DNA of 64,000 nucleotides from Shewanella nanhaiensis (GCF_019457885.1 NZ_JAHZST010000002.1:186001-250000); one strand, 5' to 3'. Positions 39,142-50,574 are shown, numbered from the stretch's first letter. A program made the numbers and translations. Notes: generated from the sequence alone by a model not told the origin.

Positions 39142-40248
39142 CTATGGTAGATGCTCTAACGCGAGATAATCATGGGATTGCATCTCGGTTAAGCGAGAGC
39201 GACAGCGCCTAAACTCGAAGGTTAATAAACCTTGGGTATAGATCTCCTCTAAAGAGACCTCTGCCGATAGGATCAATTTGACGTTTCGTTCATAAAACTC
39301 ATCCACCATGGCTAAGAATCGCCGTGCGATATCATCTCCAGTGGATTTGTCTCCCATCTGTTCAACCCCACTGAGCAACACAGTGTGGTATAAACACGCC
39401 AGCTCCATGTAATCACGTTGACTTCTGGGCCCATCACATAGATCCCTAAAGTCGATAAGTAATACGCCTTGAGCCTGCTGCCTTATCCCTATGTTACGAC
39501 CATCGATATCGATATCACTCCTCGACACCTCTGACTCGGGAGCCAACTTTTCGAAATAGCTAAGTAGGTTCTTATCCGCTTGAATATCCAGAGGGTAGTG
39601 ATAGATCTCCGCTTGCTCCAAAGTACGTAAACGATAATCGATGCCAGAGTCGACATTTAAGATTTGGCAATGCTTATTAATAAGTGCAATCGCAGGCAGA
39701 AAACGCGCCCGTTGCAGACCATTGCGGTAAAGCTCATCGGGAATAATGTTTGAGGTAGCAACCAGTGCCACTCCCTCTTTAAACAGGGCTTGAAATAGTG
39801 TCCCCAACAACATGGCATCAGTAATATCTGAGACAAAAAACTCATCGAAACAGATCACCTGATATTTATCCGCCATCTGCTTAGCGATAATGAGCAGAGG
39901 ATCTCGTTGCCCCTTTAGATTGTCGAGATCGACATGGACCTGATGCATAAAACGGTGAAAATGTGCCCTGAGCTTCTTATCACCTGGTAGTGAGTCATAG
40001 AAGGTATCCATCAGATAGGTCTTACCACGACCAACACCACCCCACAGGTATAAGCCCTGAACCGTTTGCTCCTTTGCCCCAAGAAAAGAGAACAGTTTAC
40101 GAAAACCCGTTGGTTTACTGTTCGCAAGTTGGATCTCATCATAAACACGTTGCAGGCTTTTCACAGCTTGCTCTTGCGCACTATCATGGGAAAAGTCATC
40201 TCGGGTCAGATCTTGCTGATAATGTTGCCATGGTGTTGGTTGGGGCAC
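39142..40248 (-). CDS. zapE: Cell division protein ZapE (AFG1-like ATPase)
   Basis: 368-residue AAA-type ATPase. Walker A is GGVGRGKTYLMD, Walker B is VICFDEFFVSD, and ATSNIIPDELYRNGLQRARFLPAI carries the AFG1 sensor region. E. coli ZapE (YhcM) associates with the Z ring at constriction and destabilises FtsZ polymers. The start is GTG (GAGATC about nine bases upstream). It is divergent from zapG, as yhcM and yhcB are in E. coli. Confidence 0.93.
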   Translation of the reverse strand: MPQPTPWQHYQQDLTRDDFSHDSAQEQAVKSLQRVYDEIQLANSKPTGFRKLFSFLGAKEQTVQGLYLWGGVGRGKTYLMDTFYDSLPGDKKLRAHFHRFMHQVHVDLDNLKGQRDPLLIIAKQMADKYQVICFDEFFVSDITDAMLLGTLFQALFKEGVALVATSNIIPDELYRNGLQRARFLPAIALINKHCQILNVDSGIDYRLRTLEQAEIYHYPLDIQADKNLLSYFEKLAPESEVSRSDIDIDGRNIGIRQQAQGVLLIDFRDLCDGPRSQRDYMELACLYHTVLLSGVEQMGDKSTGDDIARRFLAMVDEFYERNVKLILSAEVSLEEIYTQGLLTFEFRRCRSRLTEMQSHDYLALEHLP

Positions 40249-40362
40249 GTCGATTGATCTCTTCTATCCTTAAAATTCATCTAAATGGTACCATGCTAAG
40301 AATAGTCAATGTTACTATTGTTTTAATCATCACTGTCGATGATTTATATAGAGGATTCATAT

Positions 40363-40737
40363 ATGGAATGGCCATTAGTTGTTGCCACTTTTGTACTGGG
40401 TATCGTTTTAGGTTATGTGATCAGAACCATTTTCGCGAAAAATCACGAGTCCAACGATAAAGATGAGGCCCTTGAACAAACTCGCTTAGAATTGAGTCAA
40501 CATAAGCAAGAGGTAACAGATCATTTTGAGGATCACTATCAGCAACTTGCTGAGCTTACCGAGCAGCTTAATAAGGTTAATAAGAAGTGGAATGAAGCAG
40601 CAAATACTTTAGCGCCTAAAAGCAGCGTTAAGCCACTGGCCACACTCACTAGTGACAAAGCGGAGCATACGAAACAACAAGAGCAGGCAAACGAACTCGA
40701 CAGTCAAGACGTCATCATTGTGAACCCAAATAATTAA
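40363..40737 (+). CDS. zapG: DUF1043 membrane protein (ZapG/YhcB)
   Basis: 124 residues from MEWPLVVATFVLGIVLGYVI (AGAGGA just upstream; the longer frame is ignored). One N-terminal membrane helix is followed by a coiled coil and a disordered tail. E. coli YhcB links cell division, envelope synthesis and lipid balance; the name ZapG is used for homologues. It lies between zapE and degQ, the same neighbourhood as in E. coli. Confidence 0.88.
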   Translation: MEWPLVVATFVLGIVLGYVIRTIFAKNHESNDKDEALEQTRLELSQHKQEVTDHFEDHYQQLAELTEQLNKVNKKWNEAANTLAPKSSVKPLATLTSDKAEHTKQQEQANELDSQDVIIVNPNN

Positions 40738-40753
40738 CCTTTGTTAATAAAGG

Positions 40754-40782
40754 TGAACTTTCATTACATCTCTTAGGTCGGA
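40754..40782 (+). promoter_or_regulatory. Candidate sigma-E promoter of degQ
   Basis: TGAACTT, a 16-base spacer, then GTCGGA resembles the RpoE consensus GGAACTT-N16-TCTGA/TCTAA. It lies about 100 bases before the degQ start, where an envelope-stress promoter is expected. Confidence 0.35.
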
Positions 40783-40885
40783 CTCTGTAACAATTGATTT
40801 GTGATCACTTCTTGAAAAAGTCTAGGTAATCCCTAATATCCATTAGTGATCATATTTCCATATCCGACATTGGAGCCATGAATTA

Positions 40886-42238
40886 ATGAAAACGAAATTA
40901 AGCTTACTCTCAGCCGCATTATTAACGGCATCCCTAACCTTAACACCAGCGATAAGCCAAGCGGCTATCCCTATGGCTGTTGATGGTGAGTCAATTCCAA
41001 GCCTAGCGCCTATGCTTGAGCGTACGACTCCTGCTGTAGTTGCGGTTGCCGTTGAAGGCACCCATGTTTCTAAGCAGAAGCTTCCCGATGCTTTTCGCTA
41101 TTTCTTCGGCCCTAATGCACCACAAGAGCAGGTGCAAGAGCGACCATTTAGAGGCTTAGGCTCAGGTGTGATCATCGATGCTAAAAAGGGCTATATCGTC
41201 ACGAATAATCATGTGATTGATGGCGCCGATGAGATCTTAATCGGCCTACATGACGGCCGTGAGGTAGAGGCTAAACTGATTGGTGCCGACGCTGAATCTG
41301 ATATTGCACTGCTGCAGATAAAAGCTAAAAACTTAGTAGCGGTTAAGCGCGCCGACTCTGATGAGCTTAAAGTGGGTGACTTTGCTGTTGCTATCGGCAA
41401 CCCCTTTGGATTAGGCCAGACGGTCACATCGGGTATTGTCAGTGCAATGGGTCGCAGTGGTCTGGGCATAGAGATGCTTGAAAACTTTATTCAAACCGAC
41501 GCAGCTATCAATAGTGGTAACTCTGGTGGCGCACTCGTCAACCTTAATGGCGACCTCATCGGTATCAACACCGCCATTGTTGCACCTGGAGGCGGTAACG
41601 TAGGTATTGGATTTGCTATCCCAGCTAACATGGTCAACAACTTAGTCGACCAGATCATTGAACATGGCGAAGTACGCCGCGGCGTATTAGGCGTATCGGG
41701 CAGAGATCTCACTAGCGAACTTGCTCAAGCCTTCGGTCTCGATACCCAACATGGTGGTTTTGTCGATCAGGTAATGGAAGATAGCGCCGCTGAAGATGCT
41801 GGTATTAAAGCTGGCGATATTATCGTTAGTGTTAACGGACGCAAGATCAAAAGCTTCCAGGAACTTCGCGCAAAAGTCGCGACGATGGGTGCTGGGGCTA
41901 AAGTTAAATTTGGCTTAATCCGCGATGGCGACTCCAAAACAGTATCGGCCACATTGGGTGAAGCGAGTCAAACCACAGAAGCTTCCGCAGGCGCAGTTCA
42001 TCCTATGCTCGCAGGAGCTGCACTGGAAAATGGCGATGATGGTGTCGAGATCACCGATATTGCCCAAAACTCACCAGCCGCAGCTAGCGGGTTGCGTAAA
42101 GGGGACATCATTGTTGGTGTAAACCGCAGCTCAATAGATAATCTCAACTCACTTAAAGCTAAGCTAAAGGAGCAGCAAGGTACGGTGGCACTTAAGATAC
42201 AAAGGGGCCATAGCAGCCTTTTCTTAGTGCTCAGATAA
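40886..42238 (+). CDS. degQ: Periplasmic serine endoprotease DegQ/HtrA family
   Basis: 450 residues with a signal peptide (about 1-27, ending SQAA). Trypsin-like domain with His in VTNNHVIDGADE, Asp in ESDIALLQ and Ser in NSGNSGGALVN, followed by two PDZ domains (about 255-345 and 360-445). It lacks the long Q-linker and Cys pair of DegP, so DegQ is the better name. It degrades or refolds misfolded envelope proteins as cage-like oligomers. Adjacent to degS, as in E. coli. Confidence 0.93.
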   Translation: MKTKLSLLSAALLTASLTLTPAISQAAIPMAVDGESIPSLAPMLERTTPAVVAVAVEGTHVSKQKLPDAFRYFFGPNAPQEQVQERPFRGLGSGVIIDAKKGYIVTNNHVIDGADEILIGLHDGREVEAKLIGADAESDIALLQIKAKNLVAVKRADSDELKVGDFAVAIGNPFGLGQTVTSGIVSAMGRSGLGIEMLENFIQTDAAINSGNSGGALVNLNGDLIGINTAIVAPGGGNVGIGFAIPANMVNNLVDQIIEHGEVRRGVLGVSGRDLTSELAQAFGLDTQHGGFVDQVMEDSAAEDAGIKAGDIIVSVNGRKIKSFQELRAKVATMGAGAKVKFGLIRDGDSKTVSATLGEASQTTEASAGAVHPMLAGAALENGDDGVEITDIAQNSPAAASGLRKGDIIVGVNRSSIDNLNSLKAKLKEQQGTVALKIQRGHSSLFLVLR

Positions 42239-42251
42239 AGCGATAAATCTA

Positions 42252-42280
42252 TCACGGCTAATCTCCTGTGTTAGCCGTGA
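42252..42280. terminator. Hairpin between degQ and degS
   Basis: Perfect ten-base stem TCACGGCTAA / TTAGCCGTGA with a nine-base loop after the degQ stop. No T run follows, so it may stabilise mRNA ends or attenuate rather than terminate fully. Confidence 0.45.
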
Positions 42281-42368
42281 TGAATAGATGAGGGGATTAT
42301 CATTCCTCTCATGCTTATTCACAGCAATCGTGTTAATCTAATTCAAATTTTGCTTAACTCTCTCAAAT

Positions 42369-43454
42369 ATGGCTATAAAAGACACACTCTTATACGTCGG
42401 TAAGGCAGTTACTTTCGGCCTGATTATGGCGGCTGTCTTTCTGTTTGTTACCCCGCTTCTCACCGATAACAGCTCTTCAAATCTATTTTTTCAAAAGCGT
42501 GGTGATAATGGCTTTGAGCTCTCATTTTCTAAAGCGGTTAGGCGCGCAGCGCCAGCAGTAGTCAACATCTATAGCTTAAGTGTTAATCGCAATCAGCCGC
42601 TCAACTCAGGCTCACTTCAAGGGCTTGGCTCAGGTGTGATAATGAGCAAAGAGGGCTATATTTTGACAAACTATCATGTTGTCAAAAAAGCCGATGAGAT
42701 TGTTGTAGCGCTTCAGGATGGACGAAAATTTACCTCTGAAGTTGTCGGCTCAGATCCTGTCACCGACCTTGCCGTATTAAAAGTTGAGGGTGACACCCTT
42801 CCAATAGTACCGATTAACTTAGGTGTGCCAGCTCAAGTTGGCGATGTGGTGTTAGCGATAGGTAACCCATACAACTTAGGGCAAACCATTACCCAAGGCA
42901 TTATCAGTGCGACGGGACGAAACGGCTTGAGCTCTGGCTATTTAGACTTTTTACAAACCGATGCCGCCATTAATGCCGGTAACTCAGGTGGAGCGCTTAT
43001 CGACACCAGCGGCCAGCTTATCGGTATCAATACTGCCGCTTTCCAGATTGGCGGAGAGGGAGGCGGGCATGGGATTAACTTTGCTATCCCCATCAAGCTC
43101 GCCCACAGTATTATGGGGAAACTGATCAAAGATGGTCGAGTTATTCGTGGTGCGCTGGGAATAACTGGTGAACCTGTTGGCCCTGTTATCGCCCAGATCC
43201 TTAATCTTCCAGATCTAACTGGTGTGGTGATAACCGGCGTCGATCCCCATGGGCCCGCAGCTCAAGCTCAACTGCAAGCTAGAGATGTGATCACAAAATA
43301 TGAGGGCGAAGCGGTTCCCGGTGTAGAGATGTTGATGGATAGAATTGCAGAATCTACGCCGAATAAACAGGTCACCATGACCATTATTCGTAAAGGTAAG
43401 GTATACGATGTACCTGTCACTATTGGTGAAAATGTCGTTGAAGAAACAGACTAG
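42369..43454 (+). CDS. degS: Inner-membrane serine protease DegS
   Basis: 361 residues: an N-terminal membrane anchor (about 10-30), a trypsin-like domain with His in LTNYHVVKKADE, Asp in VTDLAVLK and Ser in NAGNSGGALID, and one PDZ domain (about 270-355). In the characterised pathway DegS senses unfolded outer-membrane protein C-termini and cleaves RseA, which releases sigma-E. The anchor and single PDZ separate it from DegQ. It has its own terminator. Confidence 0.95.
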   Translation: MAIKDTLLYVGKAVTFGLIMAAVFLFVTPLLTDNSSSNLFFQKRGDNGFELSFSKAVRRAAPAVVNIYSLSVNRNQPLNSGSLQGLGSGVIMSKEGYILTNYHVVKKADEIVVALQDGRKFTSEVVGSDPVTDLAVLKVEGDTLPIVPINLGVPAQVGDVVLAIGNPYNLGQTITQGIISATGRNGLSSGYLDFLQTDAAINAGNSGGALIDTSGQLIGINTAAFQIGGEGGGHGINFAIPIKLAHSIMGKLIKDGRVIRGALGITGEPVGPVIAQILNLPDLTGVVITGVDPHGPAAQAQLQARDVITKYEGEAVPGVEMLMDRIAESTPNKQVTMTIIRKGKVYDVPVTIGENVVEETD

Positions 43455-43478
43455 TTTCTACAAATGCTAAATGTAATA

Positions 43479-43504
43479 AGGCCTGCATGATGCAGGCCTT
43501 TTCG
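43479..43504 (+). terminator. Terminator of degS
   Basis: AAGGCCTGC-ATGAT-GCAGGCCTT followed by TTC; strong GC stem directly after degS and before the murA end, possibly used from both sides. Confidence 0.8.
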
Positions 43505-43528
43505 TGTCAATAATCACGACCAGAACGG

Positions 43529-45092
<1,564 letters not shown>

Positions 45093-45096
45093 GGAT

Positions 45097-45399
45097 CTAT
45101 TTACCTTGTTTTGCTTCTTCATTGAAGAAGAGTTCTAAATCATATAAATCAATTAATTTTGAAAGTTGCTCAGAGGCAGAGGTAAAGCTCAAACTCCGCT
45201 TTTCGGCTCTCGCTACACTCATCAGCTCTAAAATAAACGCAATCCCTGCGCTGTCACTGTATGAGAGTTTAGAGAGATCAATAACCTCAACCTCTCTATT
45301 TAACAGCGACTTTTTGCGCAGCCACAGTGCCGGTATCTCCTCCTGAGATAAACGGCCACTGATATGACAAATCGAGCCCTGTTGAGTAAACTCAGCCAC
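45097..45399 (-). CDS. mlaB: STAS-domain protein MlaB
   Basis: 100-residue STAS domain, the cytoplasmic regulatory subunit of the MlaFEDB phospholipid ABC transporter. The domain core EVIDLSKLSYSDSAGIAFILEL shows the conserved Ser/Asp turn. The start is GTG and directly abuts the mlaC stop (TAAGTG), so translation is coupled. Confidence 0.9.
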   Translation of the reverse strand: MAEFTQQGSICHISGRLSQEEIPALWLRKKSLLNREVEVIDLSKLSYSDSAGIAFILELMSVARAEKRSLSFTSASEQLSKLIDLYDLELFFNEEAKQGK

Positions 45400-46062
45400 T
45401 TAGGCCTTCTTATCCGCAGATCCGCGATGGATAGACACCTTAGTGCGCTCATCAAGTTCAGCAATAACAGCATCAATCCCTTTTTGACGGATAAGATTGG
45501 AGATCTCTGAGCTTTTTGAAGCAAGTAAACTCACCCCTTCAGCCACCAAATCGAAAGCCTTCCAGCTATCATCCTTAAGACGACGCACTCTGAACTGCAG
45601 TTTAATGGGAGGACGACCCGCATCAATGATCTGCACATCCACACTGACCATCTTCTCTTTGCTGAAATCTGCAGCTCGTGCAAAGCTCACCTTTTGATCT
45701 GTATACTCAGTAAATGCCTGAGCATAAGTAGAGATGAGGTAACCTTTAAACGCTTCAACAAAACGTTCACGCTGCTCTTTTGTTGTCTTCCTTAAATATG
45801 TGCCCATCACCTTATAAGAGGCATACTTAGTGTCGATATAAGGCATCAACTCGTCCGATACTATCACCTTAAGGTGGTCAGGATTGGTCTCAATAATGGC
45901 AAAGTCATGATGAAATCTGTCAAAAGTATTATTAGCAACGGTTTCCACCATAACATAGGGGTCCATGGTGTTCACCTCGGCCTCCTGACTATGAGCGGTC
46001 GCGCTAAAAACCAGCAAAAATAGTGAAGCTGTGAGCTTGAAAATTTGATTAAACATTCTCAT
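45400..46062 (-). CDS. mlaC: Periplasmic phospholipid shuttle MlaC
   Basis: 220 residues with a signal peptide (about 1-25, ending AHSQ). MlaC ferries phospholipids between the outer-membrane MlaA-porin complex and MlaFEDB. Family segments: DPYVMVETVANNTFDRF, FVEAFKGYLISTYAQAFTEYTDQKV and KAFDLVAEGVSLLASKSSEISNLIRQKG. Order and spacing match the canonical operon. Confidence 0.95.
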   Translation of the reverse strand: MRMFNQIFKLTASLFLLVFSATAHSQEAEVNTMDPYVMVETVANNTFDRFHHDFAIIETNPDHLKVIVSDELMPYIDTKYASYKVMGTYLRKTTKEQRERFVEAFKGYLISTYAQAFTEYTDQKVSFARAADFSKEKMVSVDVQIIDAGRPPIKLQFRVRRLKDDSWKAFDLVAEGVSLLASKSSEISNLIRQKGIDAVIAELDERTKVSIHRGSADKKA

Positions 46063-46065
46063 TCC

Positions 46066-46533
46066 TTAATCCTTTGACGCACTATACAAAAACTGACCAA
46101 TCAACTCCTCTAGCACAAGTGCAGAGTGAGTATCATCGATGCGATCACCATCGACTAACATGGCTATATCATCATCGATAAAGCCAGGCGTCAGGCCTAA
46201 AAACTGCTCTCCTAATAAACCCGAAGTCAAAATCGACAGACTACTGGTTTCAGGGAACTGATTAAATCTCTTATCCATAGAGAGTTTAACCACGGGCACA
46301 AGCTCAGTCGGGTCGAGATTAATCTCACTCACACGCCCAACGACTACGCCACCCACCTTGACAGGAGAGCGCACTTTTAGCCCGCCTATATTGCTAAATT
46401 TAGCGTATAGGGTGTAGTTACTGCCATTTGCTTTCACCTCTACATTGGCGACATTGAACACCAAAACTAAAAATGCAGCTAAACCAGACAGAATAAACAG
46501 ACCCACTAATACTTCGATTTTACGCGTTAACAT
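46066..46533 (-). CDS. mlaD: MCE-domain phospholipid transporter subunit MlaD
   Basis: 155 residues: N-terminal membrane helix (about 8-28) then one MCE domain (YTLYAKFSNIGGLKVRSPVKVGGVVVGRV), which forms a hexameric lipid-binding ring on MlaE. The E. coli protein is about 30 residues longer at the C-terminus; this shorter end is common outside enterics. Three bases separate it from mlaC. Confidence 0.94.
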   Translation of the reverse strand: MLTRKIEVLVGLFILSGLAAFLVLVFNVANVEVKANGSNYTLYAKFSNIGGLKVRSPVKVGGVVVGRVSEINLDPTELVPVVKLSMDKRFNQFPETSSLSILTSGLLGEQFLGLTPGFIDDDIAMLVDGDRIDDTHSALVLEELIGQFLYSASKD

Positions 46534-46595
46534 ACTCTTATTTCCATTCTCTTATTGCGCAGATTATTCAAGAATAATCTGCCAATGTTCATCCA

Positions 46596-47378
46596 TTAAC
46601 GACCAAACATCAGTGCGGTAAGCAGGAAGTCCAGTGCTAACACAGCCAGACTAGACTGAACTACGGTTTGCGTTGTTGCCTTGCTGATCCCTTCAGGATT
46701 AGGGATCACCTGATAACCGCGATATAGCGCAATCCAGGTCACCACCACCGCAAACACTAAACTTTTAATTAAACAATTTACAATATCTTGTCGCCACTCA
46801 ACAGACGCCTGCAAAATAGACCAGAAACTACCACTGTCTATCCCCTTCCACTCGACACCCACGATATGACCACCATATATCCCCACAGCAGTGAAGATAA
46901 GGGCTAACAGAGGAAGACTCACCACCCCGGCCCAAAACCTTGGCGCGATGATCTGTCTTAAGGGATCTATTGCCATCATCTCAAGGCTGGAAAGCTGCTC
47001 AGTGCTCTTCATCAAGCCAATCTCAGCGGTTAATGCAGAGCCTGCTCTTCCGGCAAACAAGAGGGCTGTCACTACAGGCCCTAACTCACGCAACAGGCTC
47101 AACGCCACCATAGGCCCTAAACTCTCTTCAGTGCCAAAGCCAACAAGAATATTATACCCTTGCAACGCCAATACCATGCCGATAAAAAGCCCCGACACAA
47201 ATATCAGCACCATAGATTGCACGCCGACAACATACAACTGTTTAACGAACAGGGGAAAACCTTTGGCTCTAGGTTTACGGGCAATTGCTCCCCACAACAT
47301 TAATCCCGCACTTCCAAATCCAGTTACCAGCTCAATAGCTGCTCGTCCCAGATTGGCAACTCTATCTAACAAGTTCAT
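46596..47378 (-). CDS. mlaE: Phospholipid ABC transporter permease MlaE
   Basis: 260-residue inner-membrane permease with five to six helices. Family hallmarks: [57 protein letters not shown], with the Glu/Arg-rich coupling segment. It pairs with MlaF ATPase and the MlaD ring to maintain outer-membrane lipid asymmetry. Sixty-two bases lie between it and mlaD. Confidence 0.95.
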   Translation of the reverse strand: MNLLDRVANLGRAAIELVTGFGSAGLMLWGAIARKPRAKGFPLFVKQLYVVGVQSMVLIFVSGLFIGMVLALQGYNILVGFGTEESLGPMVALSLLRELGPVVTALLFAGRAGSALTAEIGLMKSTEQLSSLEMMAIDPLRQIIAPRFWAGVVSLPLLALIFTAVGIYGGHIVGVEWKGIDSGSFWSILQASVEWRQDIVNCLIKSLVFAVVVTWIALYRGYQVIPNPEGISKATTQTVVQSSLAVLALDFLLTALMFGR

Positions 47379-47440
47379 AGTTAACCCCCACCGTTATCAA
47401 GGTGGAAAAACTTGCTAACCACATATTCAATATCATCATG

Positions 47441-48256
47441 CTAGCCTATCAGCTCCTTTTGATAATCTTCAGCAGGAAAATGAAAAGGGACAGGCCCATC
47501 CGGCTCACCGCCAATAAACTGCTTTAACTGCGCCATATCTGAGGCTTTAAGCTCTGCGGGAGTTCCCTGTGCAATCACACGCTTATCTGCCATCACATAA
47601 ACGTAATCGGCAATACTAAGCACCTCCTGCACATCATGGGAGATCACAACTGAGGTCAACTGTAACGCCGCTGATAACTCCCGGATCAGCTTAACCAGAA
47701 CCCCCATAGAGATAGGATCTTGACCTGCAAAAGGTTCATCATACATCACCATCTCAGGCTCAAGCGCTATCGCCCTTGCCAGTGCTGCACGTCGCTGCAT
47801 ACCACCAGACAATTCGTTAGGCATCATGTTCGCAGTGCCACGTAAACCTACCGCTTCTAGTTTCATTAGTACGATACGTTTGATGATCTCTTCCGGCAGG
47901 CCTGAGTGCTCCCGCAATGCAAAGGCGACATTATCAAAGACATTCATATCGGTAAACAGAGCCCCACTTTGAAACAGCATGCTCATGCGTTTACGCAATG
48001 TAAACAGCTCCTCTCGACGACACTTATGCACATCGACACCATCAAACAACACATGCCCGATATCTGGCGTCAGCTGCCCGCCCATCAATTTCAGCAAAGT
48101 GGTCTTTCCAATACCACTTGGCCCCATGATAGCCGTGACCTTCCCTCTTGGAATAGACAGACTGATATCGTCAAAAATTACATGTTCACCACGACTAAAA
48201 CCCAAATTGTGGATCTCAACCAAAGGTTTTGGCTCAGCTAACACCTGATGATCCAT
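47441..48256 (-). CDS. mlaF: Phospholipid ABC transporter ATPase MlaF
   Basis: 271 residues from the ATG preceded by GGAA; a GTG five codons earlier is the alternative. Walker A GPSGIGKTT, signature LSGGMQRRAALARA and Walker B MVMYDEPFAGQDP are intact. It drives MlaFEDB. First gene of the minus-strand mla operon, divergent from the YrbG gene as in E. coli. Confidence 0.95.
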   Translation of the reverse strand: MDHQVLAEPKPLVEIHNLGFSRGEHVIFDDISLSIPRGKVTAIMGPSGIGKTTLLKLMGGQLTPDIGHVLFDGVDVHKCRREELFTLRKRMSMLFQSGALFTDMNVFDNVAFALREHSGLPEEIIKRIVLMKLEAVGLRGTANMMPNELSGGMQRRAALARAIALEPEMVMYDEPFAGQDPISMGVLVKLIRELSAALQLTSVVISHDVQEVLSIADYVYVMADKRVIAQGTPAELKASDMAQLKQFIGGEPDGPVPFHFPAEDYQKELIG

Positions 48257-48443
48257 AACGATTCCATCCACTAAAAGTGAGTTATCTGCCTCGATGAACA
48301 GATTAACGAAAGAAAAAGAGACAAATTGTACGTAATTGGACTATTAGGTACAACTGAATCAACACTATCTTGCCGCAATACTTTCAATTTTGCTCAATTC
48401 CAGCGAAAATGCGCGTCGGGCTCACTTACTGAAATGCAATTTA

Positions 48444-49403
48444 ATGTTATTTAATATTTTCATGCTTATCGCCGGATTAGTCGCTCTAGTGTGGAGCGCT
48501 GACAAATTTGTCTATGGTGCTGCAGCTTTTGCCAGAAATCTTGGTCTTCCTCCTATGTTAATTGGATTAACCATAGTCGCCATGGGCAGTTCAGCCCCAG
48601 AGATGTTCGTCGCCGCGACCGCCTCGATGGAAGGGATGACAGATACCGCAATTGGAAATGTTTTAGGCTCAAATGTTGCAAATATCACCCTTATTTTGGG
48701 ACTCACCGCTCTACTTGGGGCGATTGCAGTTAGCTCGCAAACGTTAATGCGAGAGATCCCCTTGATGATTATTGCCACCATTATCGCTGGCTACTTCCTC
48801 CATGATGGTATGCTGACCCGCATAGAGGGCTTTATGCTATTAGGCCTCTTCTTCATGTTGATGGGCTACTTTATCTGGCACGCTGTCACAAATAAGAAAA
48901 AAGATGCATTGGAAGAGGAAGCTGACAGCGAGATCCCAACCGGTGTTCCTACATCTAGAGCAATACTCTGGCTTATTGTTGGTATTGTACTGCTGCCTCT
49001 ATCTGCAGACTGGATGGTACAAGGGGCCGTAGGCATTGCCAAAGCCTACCATCTGTCAGACCTAGTCATAGGCTTAACTATCATAGCTATTGGTACCAGC
49101 TTACCTGAGCTAGCAGCATGTGTTGCGGGCGTCATGAAAAAAGAGGATGATCTAGCAATAGGTAATATCGTAGGCTCAAACCTATTCAATATTTTAGCTG
49201 TATTAGCCATTCCGGGAATTATTGCTCCCGGCGCCGTTGATGCAGCCGCCAGTAGCCGTGATTTTTATATGGTACTGGCTACCAGTAGTGCACTTGCTGT
49301 ATTTATATTATTAAGTGGTCGAGCAAGGGCTTTAAAACGCTGGCATGGTGTAGTGCTACTGTGCACCTTTATCGCCTATCAGTTAATCCTGTTTCAGGCT
49401 TAA
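48444..49403 (+). CDS. yrbG: Calcium/sodium antiporter family protein (YrbG-like)
   Basis: 319 residues from ATG (LFNIFMLIAGLVALVWSADKFVYGA); the longer frame begins at a TTG and breaks the first helix. Two inverted halves each carry the alpha-repeat motif of the CaCA family: GSSAPEMFVAATASMEG with GNVLGSNVANITLILG, and GTSLPELAACVAGVMK with GNIVGSNLFNILAVLA. Predicted inner-membrane cation exchanger. It heads the plus-strand kds-lpt-rpoN run. Confidence 0.9.
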   Translation: MLFNIFMLIAGLVALVWSADKFVYGAAAFARNLGLPPMLIGLTIVAMGSSAPEMFVAATASMEGMTDTAIGNVLGSNVANITLILGLTALLGAIAVSSQTLMREIPLMIIATIIAGYFLHDGMLTRIEGFMLLGLFFMLMGYFIWHAVTNKKKDALEEEADSEIPTGVPTSRAILWLIVGIVLLPLSADWMVQGAVGIAKAYHLSDLVIGLTIIAIGTSLPELAACVAGVMKKEDDLAIGNIVGSNLFNILAVLAIPGIIAPGAVDAAASSRDFYMVLATSSALAVFILLSGRARALKRWHGVVLLCTFIAYQLILFQA

Positions 49404-49491
49404 CGAAACTGGTTTTCAGAAATTAAGTCGTCGACAGATTGATTAAGCAAAATCTAACGACACAGAGCCTTGATTAAATAGAGAGAGCAAG

Positions 49492-50469
49492 ATGGTAGAT
49501 GTAACTCAACTTCGCCAATGGGGCAGAACGGTTATCGACATCGAGCGCAACGCACTCGATAACCTTTACCAGTACGTCGACTCAGAAGAGTTCACCCAAG
49601 CCTGTAAGCTAATTCTTAACTGTACAGGTAAAGTTATCGTAATGGGCATGGGTAAATCAGGTCATATCGGTAACAAGATCTCAGCAACATTAGCCAGCAC
49701 AGGCACTCCAGCCTTCTTCGTGCACCCCGGTGAGGCGAGCCACGGAGATCTCGGCGTTCTTAGTGAAAATGATATTATCTTAGCCATATCAAACTCAGGT
49801 GAAGCCAGTGAGATACTCACCTTAATGCCTGTCATTAAGCGCATGGGATTGCCAGTTATCGCTTGTACGGGAAATCCCGATTCAAATATGGCTAAACTCT
49901 CTGTTGTGCACTTATGTATAGAGGTGCCAGAAGAGGCGTGTCCATTAGGATTAGCACCGACATCAAGCACCACAGCAACGTTAGTCATGGGCGATGCCTT
50001 AGCCGTTGCACTTTTGCAAGCTAGAGGCTTTACCAAAGATGATTTTGCCCTCTCTCATCCCGGTGGTAGCTTAGGGCGTAAGCTGCTGCTTAAGGTCAGT
50101 GATGTGATGCATAAAGGCAAAGATCTGCCCTCGGTAAACCATGATATCTGCATCACAGAAGCCCTCTATGAGATCTCTAAAAAGAGCTTAGGCATGACAG
50201 CTGTCGTCGATGAAGCAAATAAACTGGTAGGTATCTTTACCGATGGTGACCTAAGACGCGTTATCGACAGTGAAGTCAATCTTCGCACCACCTCTATCAG
50301 TGATGTAATGTCTAAAGGGTGCGTCACTGTCTCTGCCGATATTCTAGCGGCCGCAGCACTGAAAGTGATGGAAGATAAAGATATTAATGGTTTGATCGTT
50401 ATCGATGATCAGCAGCACCCGATAGGCGCCTTAAACATGTTAGATATGGTCAAGGCTGGCGTTATCTAA
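49492..50469 (+). CDS. kdsD: Arabinose-5-phosphate isomerase
   Basis: 325 residues: an N-terminal SIS sugar-isomerase domain (GMGKSGHIGNKISATLASTGTPAFF, SNSGEASEIL) and two C-terminal CBS domains (VSDVMHKGKDLP, ISDVMSKGCVTV). Converts ribulose 5-phosphate to arabinose 5-phosphate, the first step to Kdo for LPS. GAGAG before the ATG. Confidence 0.95.
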   Translation: MVDVTQLRQWGRTVIDIERNALDNLYQYVDSEEFTQACKLILNCTGKVIVMGMGKSGHIGNKISATLASTGTPAFFVHPGEASHGDLGVLSENDIILAISNSGEASEILTLMPVIKRMGLPVIACTGNPDSNMAKLSVVHLCIEVPEEACPLGLAPTSSTTATLVMGDALAVALLQARGFTKDDFALSHPGGSLGRKLLLKVSDVMHKGKDLPSVNHDICITEALYEISKKSLGMTAVVDEANKLVGIFTDGDLRRVIDSEVNLRTTSISDVMSKGCVTVSADILAAAALKVMEDKDINGLIVIDDQQHPIGALNMLDMVKAGVI

Positions 50470-50473
50470 CATT

Positions 50474-50491
50474 AGGGATTGCTCCCTTTTT
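50474..50491 (+). terminator. Weak terminator-like hairpin after kdsD
   Basis: AGGGA-TTGC-TCCCT followed by TTTTT. A second hairpin, GGCCAACTT-AAT-GAGTTGGC, lies at about 50501-50520. Together they may limit read-through from kdsD into kdsC. Confidence 0.5.
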
Positions 50492-50574
50492 ACCAATTTA
50501 GGCCAACTTAATGAGTTGGCAAAGCAGTTAGCCCTTCGATGAACAAACGGCTAGCGCGATAATGGAGATACTGT

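Noticed and set aside
46891..47418. 175-codon plus-strand open frame opposite mlaE
   Set aside because: It is the antisense shadow of a well-conserved permease gene; composition is biased as expected of an antisense frame and no start signal is visible.
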